Source: Microbacterium murale (lineage in GTDB: Bacteria; Actinomycetota; Actinomycetes; Actinomycetales; Microbacteriaceae). From it: a DNA stretch of 64,000 bases. How positions within the stretch are numbered: position 1 is the stretch's first letter; the number at the start of each line of letters is the position of its first letter. Below the pieces are notes generated by a model. It saw only the letters and a list, made by a program, of their open reading frames with translations, did no database searches and was not told the origin of the DNA. Positions 9,158 through 17,709 of the stretch are shown here, piece after piece. The stretch spans positions 124,001 through 188,000 of the forward strand of contig NZ_BMCM01000001.1 of the NCBI RefSeq assembly GCF_014635185.1, given 5' to 3'. The position numbers and the translations under genes were made by a program.

Positions 9158-10114
9158 GTGTCCACCCCCATCGTTGATTTGCCATTACCCAGACAGGGCG
9201 AGGAGAAGCGGCCCATCCCGGCCGAGAGACCGGGAAGTCGGCGGGCCAAACGCGCCGACGCGTTGACGGCCGCTGCCTTCCTCACGCCGGGGATGCTCGC
9301 ATTCGTGGCGTTCGTCATCCTCCCGGCTGTCGGAGGGCTTGTCCTGACGTTCTTCGACTGGGATCTCTTCGGCACGCCGCAGTGGGTAGGGCTCGACAAC
9401 ATCATCCGCCTGTTCGGCGACGCGGCCATGTGGCAGGCTCTCGGAGTCACCGCCATGTTCGTCGTGATGGGTGTCATCCCGACGATCCTGATCGGCTTCG
9501 TCCTGGCCGTCCTCGTCAACACGAAGCTGCCCGGGATCGGCGCGATCCGGGTCTTCTACTTCGCGCCGATGATCGCCTCGGCGGCTGTCGCGTCGCTGAT
9601 CTGGGTCAACCTCTACGGCCAGAAGGGCCTCATCAATCAGGCGCTCTCGTGGTTCGGAGTCGATGGGCCGATCTGGCTCTCAGACCTCGTCTGGGCGCGG
9701 CCGGCTCTCGTCATCATGATGATCTGGGGCGGCCTCCCGATCGTCATCATCCTGTACATGGCGGGACTCCAGCGGGTGTCCGACGACATCTACGCCGCGG
9801 CATCACTCGACGGCGCGAGCAAGTGGCGTCAGATCTGGTCGATGACCTGGCCGAACGTGTGGGGCACCACGATCCTCATCGCCGTCCTCCAGGCCGTCAG
9901 CTTCGTGAGCGGTTCGTTCGAGATCGCGCTCATCATGACCGACGGAGGCCCGCTCGGCACGACGCAGTCGATCGCCCTCTACTCCTACAAGGTCGCATTC
10001 TCCGAGCGCGACATCGGCTATGCGAGCGCGCTCTCGCTGTTCCAACTGGTCCTCATGATCGTCATCGTCCTGCTCGTGCGCGTGATCGTGCGAATCCGAA
10101 AGGAGCGCAGCTGA
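9158..10114 (+). CDS. carbohydrate ABC transporter permease (MalF-like)
   Basis: An inner-membrane permease of 318 residues with six or more hydrophobic segments. A charged cytoplasmic N-terminus of about 45 residues precedes the first one (LTPGMLAFVAFVILPAVGGL). The EAA-type loop for ATPase docking, AASLDGASKWRQIWSMTWPN, lies near residues 224-243. The GTG at 9158 follows GGAG with 6-nt spacing; the longer frame runs back into the binding-protein gene and was not used. It would pair with the next gene to form the channel. No ATPase is encoded in the operon. Confidence 0.9.
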   Translation: MSTPIVDLPLPRQGEEKRPIPAERPGSRRAKRADALTAAAFLTPGMLAFVAFVILPAVGGLVLTFFDWDLFGTPQWVGLDNIIRLFGDAAMWQALGVTAMFVVMGVIPTILIGFVLAVLVNTKLPGIGAIRVFYFAPMIASAAVASLIWVNLYGQKGLINQALSWFGVDGPIWLSDLVWARPALVIMMIWGGLPIVIILYMAGLQRVSDDIYAAASLDGASKWRQIWSMTWPNVWGTTILIAVLQAVSFVSGSFEIALIMTDGGPLGTTQSIALYSYKVAFSERDIGYASALSLFQLVLMIVIVLLVRVIVRIRKERS

Positions 10115-10941
10115 TGCGTACCTCTCCTCTGCACGCCACGCTCCGCTACGCGGCGATCGTGCTCTGCGGTCTCATCATGGCCGCACCGTTGCTGTATATG
10201 ATCTCCGGATCGCTCCAGTCCGCGGCGGAGGTATCGGCGTTTCCCAAGCCGCTCCTTCCTGAGACGCCGATCTGGCAGAACTTCGTCGATGCCTGGAACT
10301 TCCTCACCCCTCAAGTGATCGCCAACACGTTCATCTTCAGCCTCGGCATCGTCGGTCTTCAGCTGCTGCTCTCCCTGCCCGCGGCGTTCGCACTCGCGAA
10401 GATCCCGTTCAAATGGTCTGCGGCCGTGATGGCGACGCTGATCGTGCCGATGTTCATCCCCGGCAACCTCACGCTCATTCCGCTCTTCATCGTCACCTTC
10501 CAGCTGGGGTGGCTGAACACCTACGCCGGACTCATCATCCCGATGGCCGCCCAGTGCGCCTTCGCGATCCTGCTCTTCCGGCAGTTCTTTGCGACGATGC
10601 CGGCTGGTCTCATCGAGGCAGCCCGCATCGACGGGGCGAGCTGGGGCCGCGTACTCACCTCCATCGCCCTCCCCCTGGCGAAGCCGGCGCTCGCGACCTT
10701 CTGCTCGATCAGCTTCCTGACCGCGTGGAACATGTACATCTGGCCGCAGGTCATCGCGCCGAACCCCGCGAACCGGGTCATCAACGTCGCACTGGCCCCG
10801 CTCGCCGGCGGCGAGAACTCCATGATCTCGCCCGCGGTCGGTCTCGCCGGTGCGGTGATCTCGATGCTGCCCGTGCTCATCGTGTTCATCGTGTTCCAGA
10901 AGTGGTACCTCAAGGGCATCGCCGGAACGGGGCTCGAGTGA
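10114..10941 (+). CDS. carbohydrate ABC transporter permease (MalG-like)
   Basis: A 275-residue permease with six predicted membrane helices and the EAA loop EAARIDGASWGRVLTSIALP near residues 170-189. Its ATG overlaps the preceding stop codon (TGATG) and AAAGGAG lies just upstream, so the two permeases are translationally coupled. The following rhamnosidase gene starts inside its last codons. Confidence 0.92.
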   Translation: MRTSPLHATLRYAAIVLCGLIMAAPLLYMISGSLQSAAEVSAFPKPLLPETPIWQNFVDAWNFLTPQVIANTFIFSLGIVGLQLLLSLPAAFALAKIPFKWSAAVMATLIVPMFIPGNLTLIPLFIVTFQLGWLNTYAGLIIPMAAQCAFAILLFRQFFATMPAGLIEAARIDGASWGRVLTSIALPLAKPALATFCSISFLTAWNMYIWPQVIAPNPANRVINVALAPLAGGENSMISPAVGLAGAVISMLPVLIVFIVFQKWYLKGIAGTGLE

Positions 10942-13541
10942 TCCAGCGGCTGGAAGAGTCGGCTGACGCTTCACCACGGGCACGGGAATCCCCGGCTGTG
11001 CAGAGCACCACCGTCACACGATTGCGCGCCGAGTATCAGGATGATGCGTTCGGAATCGGCACGGCGACTCCTCGTCTGTCGTGGAGAGTCGAGGATGCCG
11101 GCCCCGAATGGCACTCGGATCGATACGAGCTGACCCTCGAACGCTCCAGCGGTGTCGATTCGGTCGTCGTCCACTCCCCCGAGCAGCTCTTCGTTCCTTG
11201 GCCGTTCGCCCCGCTGGAATCGCGCGAGCGCGTTCGGCTGCGCGTGCGGTCGGGAAGCGGACCCGACTGGTCGGCACCGAGCGAGTGGCTGGACATCGAA
11301 GCCGGCCTGCTCGAGCAGGGCGATTGGGTGCGCGATCTCATCAGCCCTGCGACGATCGGCGGACTCTCCGACGGCGCCCCCCTGCTCTTCGGCGAGGCCG
11401 ACCTCGCGGCTGCGCCCGTCTCCGCGCGCCTGTACCTCACGGCACACGGGATCGTGGAGTTCACCATCAACGGACAGCGCGTCGGCGACGACGTCTTCGC
11501 CCCAGGCTGGACCGCGTATGAGAAGCGGCTGCGCTATCGCAGCTACGACATCGCCGAGCACCTGCACGCCGGCCCCAATCGTCTGCAGGCGCTGCTGGGC
11601 AACGGCTGGTACCGCGGGCAACTCGTGTGGCCGCAGAACCGCTCGAGTTACGGCGACCGCCTGGCGCTCCTCGCGCAGATCGAGGTGACGTACGCCGACG
11701 GCACCCGCGCGATCTTCGGAACGGACGCCGGATGGGGAGCCGTCAGCAGCAGCATCCTGTTCGACGACTTCTATGACGGCCAGCGCCGTGACATGCGCAT
11801 CACCGACTCCCCCGTCGGGAAGACGATTGACGGCGTCGAGGTGCGCGGCGCAGCATCCGAGCGAATAGTCGCACCCTCCGGCCCGCCGGTGCGCGTCACC
11901 CAGACGCTGCCCGCCGTCCAGCTGATCACCTCGCCCTCGGGCAGGACGATCGTCGACTTCGGCCAGAACCTTGTCGGGTGGGTGCGCCTGCGTGTCAGCG
12001 GCACCGCCGGCGGCGAGGTGACGGTGCGGCACGCCGAGGTCCTGGAGCACGGCGAGCTCGGCGTCAGGCCGCTGCGCAGTGCACTGGCGACCAGCACGTA
12101 CTTCCTGTCCGGTCGACCGGACGAGATCCTGCAGCCCACGTTGACCTTCAACGGCTTCCGCTATGCCGAGATCAGCGGGGTGCCTGACCTGTCACTCCCC
12201 GACGTCGACGCGCTCGTTCTCGGCACCGATCTGGAGCGTACCGGCTGGTTCGAGTCATCCGATGCCCGGCTCAACCGACTTCACGACAACGTCGTGTGGA
12301 GCACCCGCGGGAACTTCCTGGCCGTGCCGACCGACTGTCCGCAGCGCGACGAGAGGCTCGGCTGGACCGGCGACATCCAGGTGTTCGCCCCCAGCGCCAC
12401 GACGCTCTTCGACACGGCCGGATTCCTGTCGGAATGGCTGGAAGACCTGGCGGCGGAGCAGAAGCCCGATGGCGGTGTGCCCTTCGTGATCCCCGACGTG
12501 CTGCGTGATCCCGATCCGGCAGCCGCTGCGTGGAGCGATGCCGCCACGATCGTCCCCGACGCTCTCCATCTCGCGTATGCCGATGTCGGAGTGCTCGAAC
12601 GTCAGTACGCATCCATGCGGGCGTGGGTCGAGAAGGTGCGCGGCATGGTGGGTCCGGACCTGCTGTGGACGACCGGCGGCCCCTTCGGCGACTGGCTCGA
12701 CCCGACCGCCCCGCCGGAGGACGCGGCACAGGCACAGGCCGATCCGGATGTCGTCGCCACGGCCTACTTCGTGCGCTCGAGCGGAATTCTCGCGAGGACG
12801 GCGGCTGCACTCGGACGTCAGGACGACGCTGCCGACTACGCCGAGCTCGAACGCCGGGTGCGCGCGGCGTTCGTCGCGGCGTATGTCGACGCCGCTGGAA
12901 TCGTGCGCAGCGACTGCCAGACGGTATATGCGCTGGCGATCACCGGCGACCTGTTCGAGACAGAGCGTCAACGCGAGGGTGCAGGTCGGCGTCTGGCAGA
13001 GCTGGTGACGGATGCGGAGTACCGGGTGAGCACGGGCTTCGTGGGCACGCCTCTGATCCTCGATGCGCTGACCATGGCCGGTCGCGAAGATCTCGCCCAC
13101 CGGATGCTTCTCACCGAGTCCCGGCCTTCGTGGCTGTACGCGGTCTCGATGGGGGCGACGACGATCTGGGAGCGCTGGGATTCGATGCTGCCGGACGGCT
13201 CCATCAATCCGGGCACGATGACCTCGTTCAATCACTACGCCTACGGCGCGGTGGCCGACTGGATGCATCGCTGTGTCGCAGGGCTCGCGCCCACATCGCC
13301 GGGCTATCGAACGATCGAGGTGCGTCCGCGGGTGACGGGAGATCTGTCTTCGGCCTCGGCCCGGCATCTTTCGCCGTACGGAGAGATCGCCGTCGCCTGG
13401 CGTCTCGAGAATGACACGACAGACCTCTCGCTCTCGGTCCCCTACGGCGTGACCGCCGACGTCTGGATGCCGGGGGCCTCCGCGCCGACGACCGTCGCGC
13501 ACGGAGAGCACGAGTTCAGTTCCGTACTGTCCGCGCCATGA
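10938..13541 (+). CDS. alpha-L-rhamnosidase, GH78 (B, classical Rha78 subgroup)
   Basis: An 867-residue GH78 enzyme. N-terminal beta-sandwich domains include a conserved segment from TVTRLRAEYQDDAFGIG to RLSWRVE. The catalytic barrel has the classical motif DCPQRDERLGWTGD (near residues 465-478, with the general acid in DER) and the probable base in TIWERWDS near residue 744. No signal peptide, so cytoplasmic. The GTG at 10938 overlaps the permease stop (GTGA) and follows a G-rich site. It differs from paralogues A and C in active-site wording and lacks their C-terminal module, so it probably takes a different rhamnosidic linkage or aglycone. Confidence 0.93.
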   Translation: MIQRLEESADASPRARESPAVQSTTVTRLRAEYQDDAFGIGTATPRLSWRVEDAGPEWHSDRYELTLERSSGVDSVVVHSPEQLFVPWPFAPLESRERVRLRVRSGSGPDWSAPSEWLDIEAGLLEQGDWVRDLISPATIGGLSDGAPLLFGEADLAAAPVSARLYLTAHGIVEFTINGQRVGDDVFAPGWTAYEKRLRYRSYDIAEHLHAGPNRLQALLGNGWYRGQLVWPQNRSSYGDRLALLAQIEVTYADGTRAIFGTDAGWGAVSSSILFDDFYDGQRRDMRITDSPVGKTIDGVEVRGAASERIVAPSGPPVRVTQTLPAVQLITSPSGRTIVDFGQNLVGWVRLRVSGTAGGEVTVRHAEVLEHGELGVRPLRSALATSTYFLSGRPDEILQPTLTFNGFRYAEISGVPDLSLPDVDALVLGTDLERTGWFESSDARLNRLHDNVVWSTRGNFLAVPTDCPQRDERLGWTGDIQVFAPSATTLFDTAGFLSEWLEDLAAEQKPDGGVPFVIPDVLRDPDPAAAAWSDAATIVPDALHLAYADVGVLERQYASMRAWVEKVRGMVGPDLLWTTGGPFGDWLDPTAPPEDAAQAQADPDVVATAYFVRSSGILARTAAALGRQDDAADYAELERRVRAAFVAAYVDAAGIVRSDCQTVYALAITGDLFETERQREGAGRRLAELVTDAEYRVSTGFVGTPLILDALTMAGREDLAHRMLLTESRPSWLYAVSMGATTIWERWDSMLPDGSINPGTMTSFNHYAYGAVADWMHRCVAGLAPTSPGYRTIEVRPRVTGDLSSASARHLSPYGEIAVAWRLENDTTDLSLSVPYGVTADVWMPGASAPTTVAHGEHEFSSVLSAP

Positions 13542-16321
13542 CGAAGCCGCTCGACCCGGACCGTTTCACCGAGCCGCACGGTGACGATCGTCCTGGCGTG
13601 CGCTGGTGGTGGCAGAGTGCGGTGCCGGTCGAAGATCTTCTCGACCAGCTTCGGTCCATCGCCGACGCCGGCTTCCGCGAGGTGGAGATCGCGTTCAGCC
13701 GCGAGTTCTGGGGTGACGGGGCGCAGCGCACTGCACTCACCGCCGTGCTGAAGGAGTCGGAGCGGTTGGGCGTCGGGGTGGCGATGACGCTGGGCGCCGC
13801 GTGGCCGCTCACGACGCCGAACACCGCGACGGGAACGCCCTTCTCCACCCGTGAGCTGCAGTACGGGTCGACGTTCCTCTCCGGCGAAGGTCCGGCGCTC
13901 GTGCCCGTGCCGGCGGCGTTCGACGATCCGGAGGGGAAGCGCGCCGCGACGCTCGTGGGCGTCACCGCCGCGCGCGTGCGTCATCGCAACGATCCACCCC
14001 TCGTTGCCGGCGTCGAGGACGAGAGGACGTCACCGCGCGGGTCGATCCGCCCACCGGCAGCATCGACCGTGCTCGATTCGACGTCGCTGGTCGATCTGAC
14101 ATCCGAGGTCGTCGACGGGGTCGTCAGATGGCAGCCCCGCGGCGGCGACTGGGTTGTCTTCGCCTTCTGGATGCGCGAGTGCGAGCAGGGAGTCACGAAC
14201 TTCCTGGATCAGGATGCGACGGCTGCCGCTGCCGCGTACATCGAAGAGCACCAACTGGGCCCGGAGAACATCGAGCTGCTGCGCCGCGTCGGGACGGACT
14301 TCTTCGAGGACTCATTGGAGCTGCACGCCGACTCGCTGTTCTGGGCGTCCGACCTGATCGAACGCTTCACCGAGCGTCACGGCTACGATCCGACGCCGTA
14401 CCTTCCGCTGCTGTTCGCCCACGGCATGTCGCACTTCTGGCTGCCGAACGAGGAGACCGTGGCCGACTTCGAGCTCGACGGCGACGTCGTGCCTGGGATC
14501 GGGCACCGCGTGCGGCAGGACTATTACCGCCTGTTGACGGACCTCTACATCTCGCGTCGGCTGCTGCCGCTGCAGGAATGGTCCGCCGGTCACGGGCTGC
14601 GGCACAAGGCGCAGGCCGCCTACGGGCAGAATCTCGAAGCGATCCGCAGCAATCGCGACTTCGTACGTGCCGGCGGTCGCGCCGAGGGCGAATCGCTGAA
14701 CTCAGGGGACAGATTCCCCATCAACCGCAAGGATGCCACCTGGCACTTCGCCCTCGACTGGCAGCGCTGCGTCGTGGGCGGAGCGCACCAGGGCGGAGCC
14801 GTGCGCATCAGCACCGAATTGGGCGCGCAGTTCCGTGCCGCCTATGCGGTCACTCTCGGCGACCTGCAGCGGATGCTGGCGAAGGAGTGGGCGGCGGGCA
14901 TCACGAAGCCGTTCCTGCATGGCGTCGCTTCGCAGGCACGTGACGCGGATTGGCCGACCCAGACCCGTTTCCAGCAGATCGTGTCGGACAGCTGGAACTG
15001 CATCCATTTTCCCGAGTGGGCGAACTGGCGACCGCTCACCGACTACTGGGCGCGCGGAACAGTCGTGCTCGAGACCGGAGTGCCCCGCACAGACGTCGCC
15101 ATCCATCGGGACGGGTTCCTGACGATCGCGGCGCGCGGCGTGCGCGACCCCACGGCAGATGCCACTGCTCCTGCCCGGCTGGCCGACACCGAGGCTCTCG
15201 AATGGGCCGGGTTCAGCGTGCAGTTCATCGATCCGCTCGGCATCGTCGAGGGTGTGGGCGAGGGCCCCGTTCTCTTCGCAGACGGCCCCGGCTATCGCGG
15301 ACTCGTCATCGACGAACGGATGCTGCCGCCGGAGACCGCCGAGGCGATCGCCGACGCAGCTGAACGGGGACTGCGCGTCGTCGTGGTCGGCGATCCGCCG
15401 TCTGCCGACTCCGGGCATTCGCACGACTCGGACGGCGACGAGCGCGTGCGCGCCGCGATGGCACGTGCGCTGTCGACGCCGACGACGGCGCACGTGCAGA
15501 CGATGTCGGACGCCTCCACCGCCTTCACGAGACTCGGACTCACGCCGAGGGTGAGCACCGACGGCGGTGGACTTCTCACGCAATGGCGTGAAGCGGGCAG
15601 CGTCCGCTATCTGCTCGTCTACAACACCCTCGCGGATCCGGTCACGGCGCGGCTGTCCCTGGAGGGAAGCGGTCGGGTGCGTGAACTCGACCTGTGGACC
15701 GGAGGCATCGTTCCCAGTGCACATGCCGCTCAGGGCGACCGCACCACGGTTGCCGTCGGCATCCCGGCACTCGGAGTGCGCGTGTTCGAGCTCGACACCG
15801 GCGCGGAACCGGGATCGGCTGCTGAAGCGCCGAGAGGTATCGATGCGGCGGCGACTCTCGAGTCATGGCGACTTGACGTGATCAGCGAAGAGCCTGGTGG
15901 ACCGCGCACCATCGAACTTGACGGCGTCGGCCCCGGTGACTGGCGAACGATCGATGCACTCAAGGGCGTCTCCGGCACCGGCCGCTACCGGGCACGAGTC
16001 GTCTTGCCGGAGGAGCTGCTCGCCGGCGCACACGCGAAGATCGACCTGGGTGTTCTGGCGGGATCGGCCGTCGTCCGCATCGACGGCCGCGTCGTGGGCA
16101 CGGCCTACCTCGACGACACCGTCATCGACCTCGGCGGTTCGGTGGCGAACGGAACCGAGGTCGAGATCGAGGTCAGAACCGCACTTCGCAACGCGGTCGT
16201 CGAAAGTGGGATCGACGTCTTCGACGAGGAACCGCTCCGCCCGCACGGCCTGCTCGGGCCGGTGAGAATCCTGCTCCAGCATCCGATATCCTCCGCACCT
16301 CAAGAAGGGCATGCCCCATGA
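13538..16321 (+). CDS. GH106-like glycoside hydrolase (putative alpha-L-rhamnosidase)
   Basis: A 927-residue protein beginning with the block RPGVRWWWQSAVPVEDLLDQ, typical of GH106-type proteins, then a TIM-barrel-like region with YGQNLEAIRSNRDFV and a Gly/Glu-rich AGGRAEGESLNSGDR segment near residues 375-390. A beta-sandwich tail (about residues 770-915, DLGVLAGSAVVRIDGRVVGT) resembles a galactose-binding fold. GH106 enzymes of gut Bacteroides cleave rhamnose from rhamnogalacturonan. No signal peptide is seen. It starts 4 bp inside the upstream GH78 gene and overlaps the downstream GH1 gene, so it belongs to the operon. A TACTGT box 7 nt before the ATG might give an extra leaderless transcript. 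Family assignment is good; substrate is inferred. Confidence 0.8.
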   Translation: MTKPLDPDRFTEPHGDDRPGVRWWWQSAVPVEDLLDQLRSIADAGFREVEIAFSREFWGDGAQRTALTAVLKESERLGVGVAMTLGAAWPLTTPNTATGTPFSTRELQYGSTFLSGEGPALVPVPAAFDDPEGKRAATLVGVTAARVRHRNDPPLVAGVEDERTSPRGSIRPPAASTVLDSTSLVDLTSEVVDGVVRWQPRGGDWVVFAFWMRECEQGVTNFLDQDATAAAAAYIEEHQLGPENIELLRRVGTDFFEDSLELHADSLFWASDLIERFTERHGYDPTPYLPLLFAHGMSHFWLPNEETVADFELDGDVVPGIGHRVRQDYYRLLTDLYISRRLLPLQEWSAGHGLRHKAQAAYGQNLEAIRSNRDFVRAGGRAEGESLNSGDRFPINRKDATWHFALDWQRCVVGGAHQGGAVRISTELGAQFRAAYAVTLGDLQRMLAKEWAAGITKPFLHGVASQARDADWPTQTRFQQIVSDSWNCIHFPEWANWRPLTDYWARGTVVLETGVPRTDVAIHRDGFLTIAARGVRDPTADATAPARLADTEALEWAGFSVQFIDPLGIVEGVGEGPVLFADGPGYRGLVIDERMLPPETAEAIADAAERGLRVVVVGDPPSADSGHSHDSDGDERVRAAMARALSTPTTAHVQTMSDASTAFTRLGLTPRVSTDGGGLLTQWREAGSVRYLLVYNTLADPVTARLSLEGSGRVRELDLWTGGIVPSAHAAQGDRTTVAVGIPALGVRVFELDTGAEPGSAAEAPRGIDAAATLESWRLDVISEEPGGPRTIELDGVGPGDWRTIDALKGVSGTGRYRARVVLPEELLAGAHAKIDLGVLAGSAVVRIDGRVVGTAYLDDTVIDLGGSVANGTEVEIEVRTALRNAVVESGIDVFDEEPLRPHGLLGPVRILLQHPISSAPQEGHAP

Positions 16322-17664
16322 GCCTCCTGAATCTTCCCGACTCCTTCGAGTTCGGGGCCGCCACCAGCGCCTTCCAGATCGAGGGGGCGTGGGATGCGGA
16401 CGGCAAGGGCCCGTCGATCTGGGACGCCTTCGGACATACCCCTGGCAAGGTGCTCGACGACATTCCCGGTGACGTCGCGTGCGATCACTACCATCGCTAC
16501 CCCGAAGACATCGAGATCATGAAGTGGCTCGGACTCGACAGCTACCGTTTCTCGCTGAGCTGGTCGAGGATCATGCCCGAGGGAGTGGGCCGGATCAATC
16601 AGAAGGGCCTGGACTTCTATCGCAGGCTCACCGACTCGCTTCTGAATGCCGGCATCACCCCGAACGCGACGCTCTATCACTGGGACCTGCCGCAGGCGCT
16701 GGAAGACCGCGGCGGGTGGCCGAACCGTGATGTGGCCGACTGGTTCGCCGAGTACGCCTCGGTCGTCTTCGATGCGCTCGGCGACCGCATCGGCCGCTGG
16801 GCGACCGTCAACGAGCCGATCTCCACGTGGGTGGGCTATGCACTGGGTGCGTTCGCGCCTGGCCGACGCGACGAGCGCGCCGGCCGCCAGGCCATGCACA
16901 ACCAGATGCTCGCCCACGGCAAAGCCGTTCAGGCGTTCCGCGCGGCAGGGTCCCCGGGAGACATCGGCGTGGTGCTCGACATCTGGAAGCGCCAGCCCGC
17001 CACAGACTCTCTCGAAGACCTGGCACTGGCGGCTCAGGGTGAGGACGACGGCTTCCGGTTCTTCCTCGACACGCTTCGAGGCGGCGGCTACAGCGATCGG
17101 CTTCGAGAGCGGCTCGAGGCAGACGGAACTTTCCCGGAGGTCCATGACGGCGACCAGGAGATCATCGCATCGCCGGTGGACTACCTCGGTCTGAACGTCT
17201 ACTCCCGAGTGGTGGTGAACTCGAAGAATCAGGATGCGACCGGCTGGGCGGAGAGCGACCCTCCCCCCGGCGGCAACTTCCTCGACGACGGCTCGGAGTT
17301 CTACCCGCGCGCCGTCTACGAGGCACTGCAGATGGTCCGCGACGACTACGGCTGGGACGGGCCGATCTACATCACCGAGAACGGACTCCCAGACGGGCCC
17401 GCCGATCCCGGCGCCGATCCGCTCCATGATCAGGAACGGATCCGTTACGTCGGCGGTTTCCTGGAATGGATCGACCGCGCCGTCGCGGAGGGATCCGATG
17501 TGCGCGGGTACTACCTGTGGAGCCTGATGGACAATTACGAATGGGGCATGGGCTTCAGCAAGAAGTACGGCATCGTGCAGGTCGATCCCGACACGCTGGT
17601 GCGCACGCCGAAGGACTCGGCGCACTGGTATCGCGACGTGATCGCCGCGCACCGTGCGCGGTGA
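16318..17664 (+). CDS. beta-glucosidase, GH1
   Basis: A 448-residue GH1 enzyme of normal length. Visible landmarks are the N-terminal FGAATSAFQIEG, the acid/base Glu in TVNEP near residue 165, the nucleophile Glu in ITENG near residue 353, and the aglycone-side motif SLMDNYEWGMGF. No signal peptide, so cytoplasmic. As the last gene of the operon it would remove glucose (or another beta-linked hexose) after rhamnosidases have stripped rhamnose, as in breakdown of rutinoside-type glycosides. The ATG overlaps the upstream gene by 4 bp and follows AGAAGGG. Confidence 0.94.
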   Translation: MSLLNLPDSFEFGAATSAFQIEGAWDADGKGPSIWDAFGHTPGKVLDDIPGDVACDHYHRYPEDIEIMKWLGLDSYRFSLSWSRIMPEGVGRINQKGLDFYRRLTDSLLNAGITPNATLYHWDLPQALEDRGGWPNRDVADWFAEYASVVFDALGDRIGRWATVNEPISTWVGYALGAFAPGRRDERAGRQAMHNQMLAHGKAVQAFRAAGSPGDIGVVLDIWKRQPATDSLEDLALAAQGEDDGFRFFLDTLRGGGYSDRLRERLEADGTFPEVHDGDQEIIASPVDYLGLNVYSRVVVNSKNQDATGWAESDPPPGGNFLDDGSEFYPRAVYEALQMVRDDYGWDGPIYITENGLPDGPADPGADPLHDQERIRYVGGFLEWIDRAVAEGSDVRGYYLWSLMDNYEWGMGFSKKYGIVQVDPDTLVRTPKDSAHWYRDVIAAHRAR

Positions 17665-17665
17665 G

Positions 17666-17705
17666 AAGCGGGACCGGGATCGATCAATCGGTCCTGGCCC
17701 CGCTT
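17666..17705. terminator. bidirectional terminator between convergent operons
   Basis: Two 19-nt arms pair at 18 of 19 positions (two of them G-U) around a 2-nt centre, starting AAGCGGG and ending CCCCGCTT. It sits between the stops of the GH1 and DUF5722 genes, which end facing each other. Confidence 0.75.
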
Positions 17706-17709
17706 TCGA

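Noticed and set aside
12255-13511. 418-codon frame on the minus strand inside the GH78-B gene
   Set aside because: Antisense shadow of a well-supported rhamnosidase gene; no ribosome site or protein motif.
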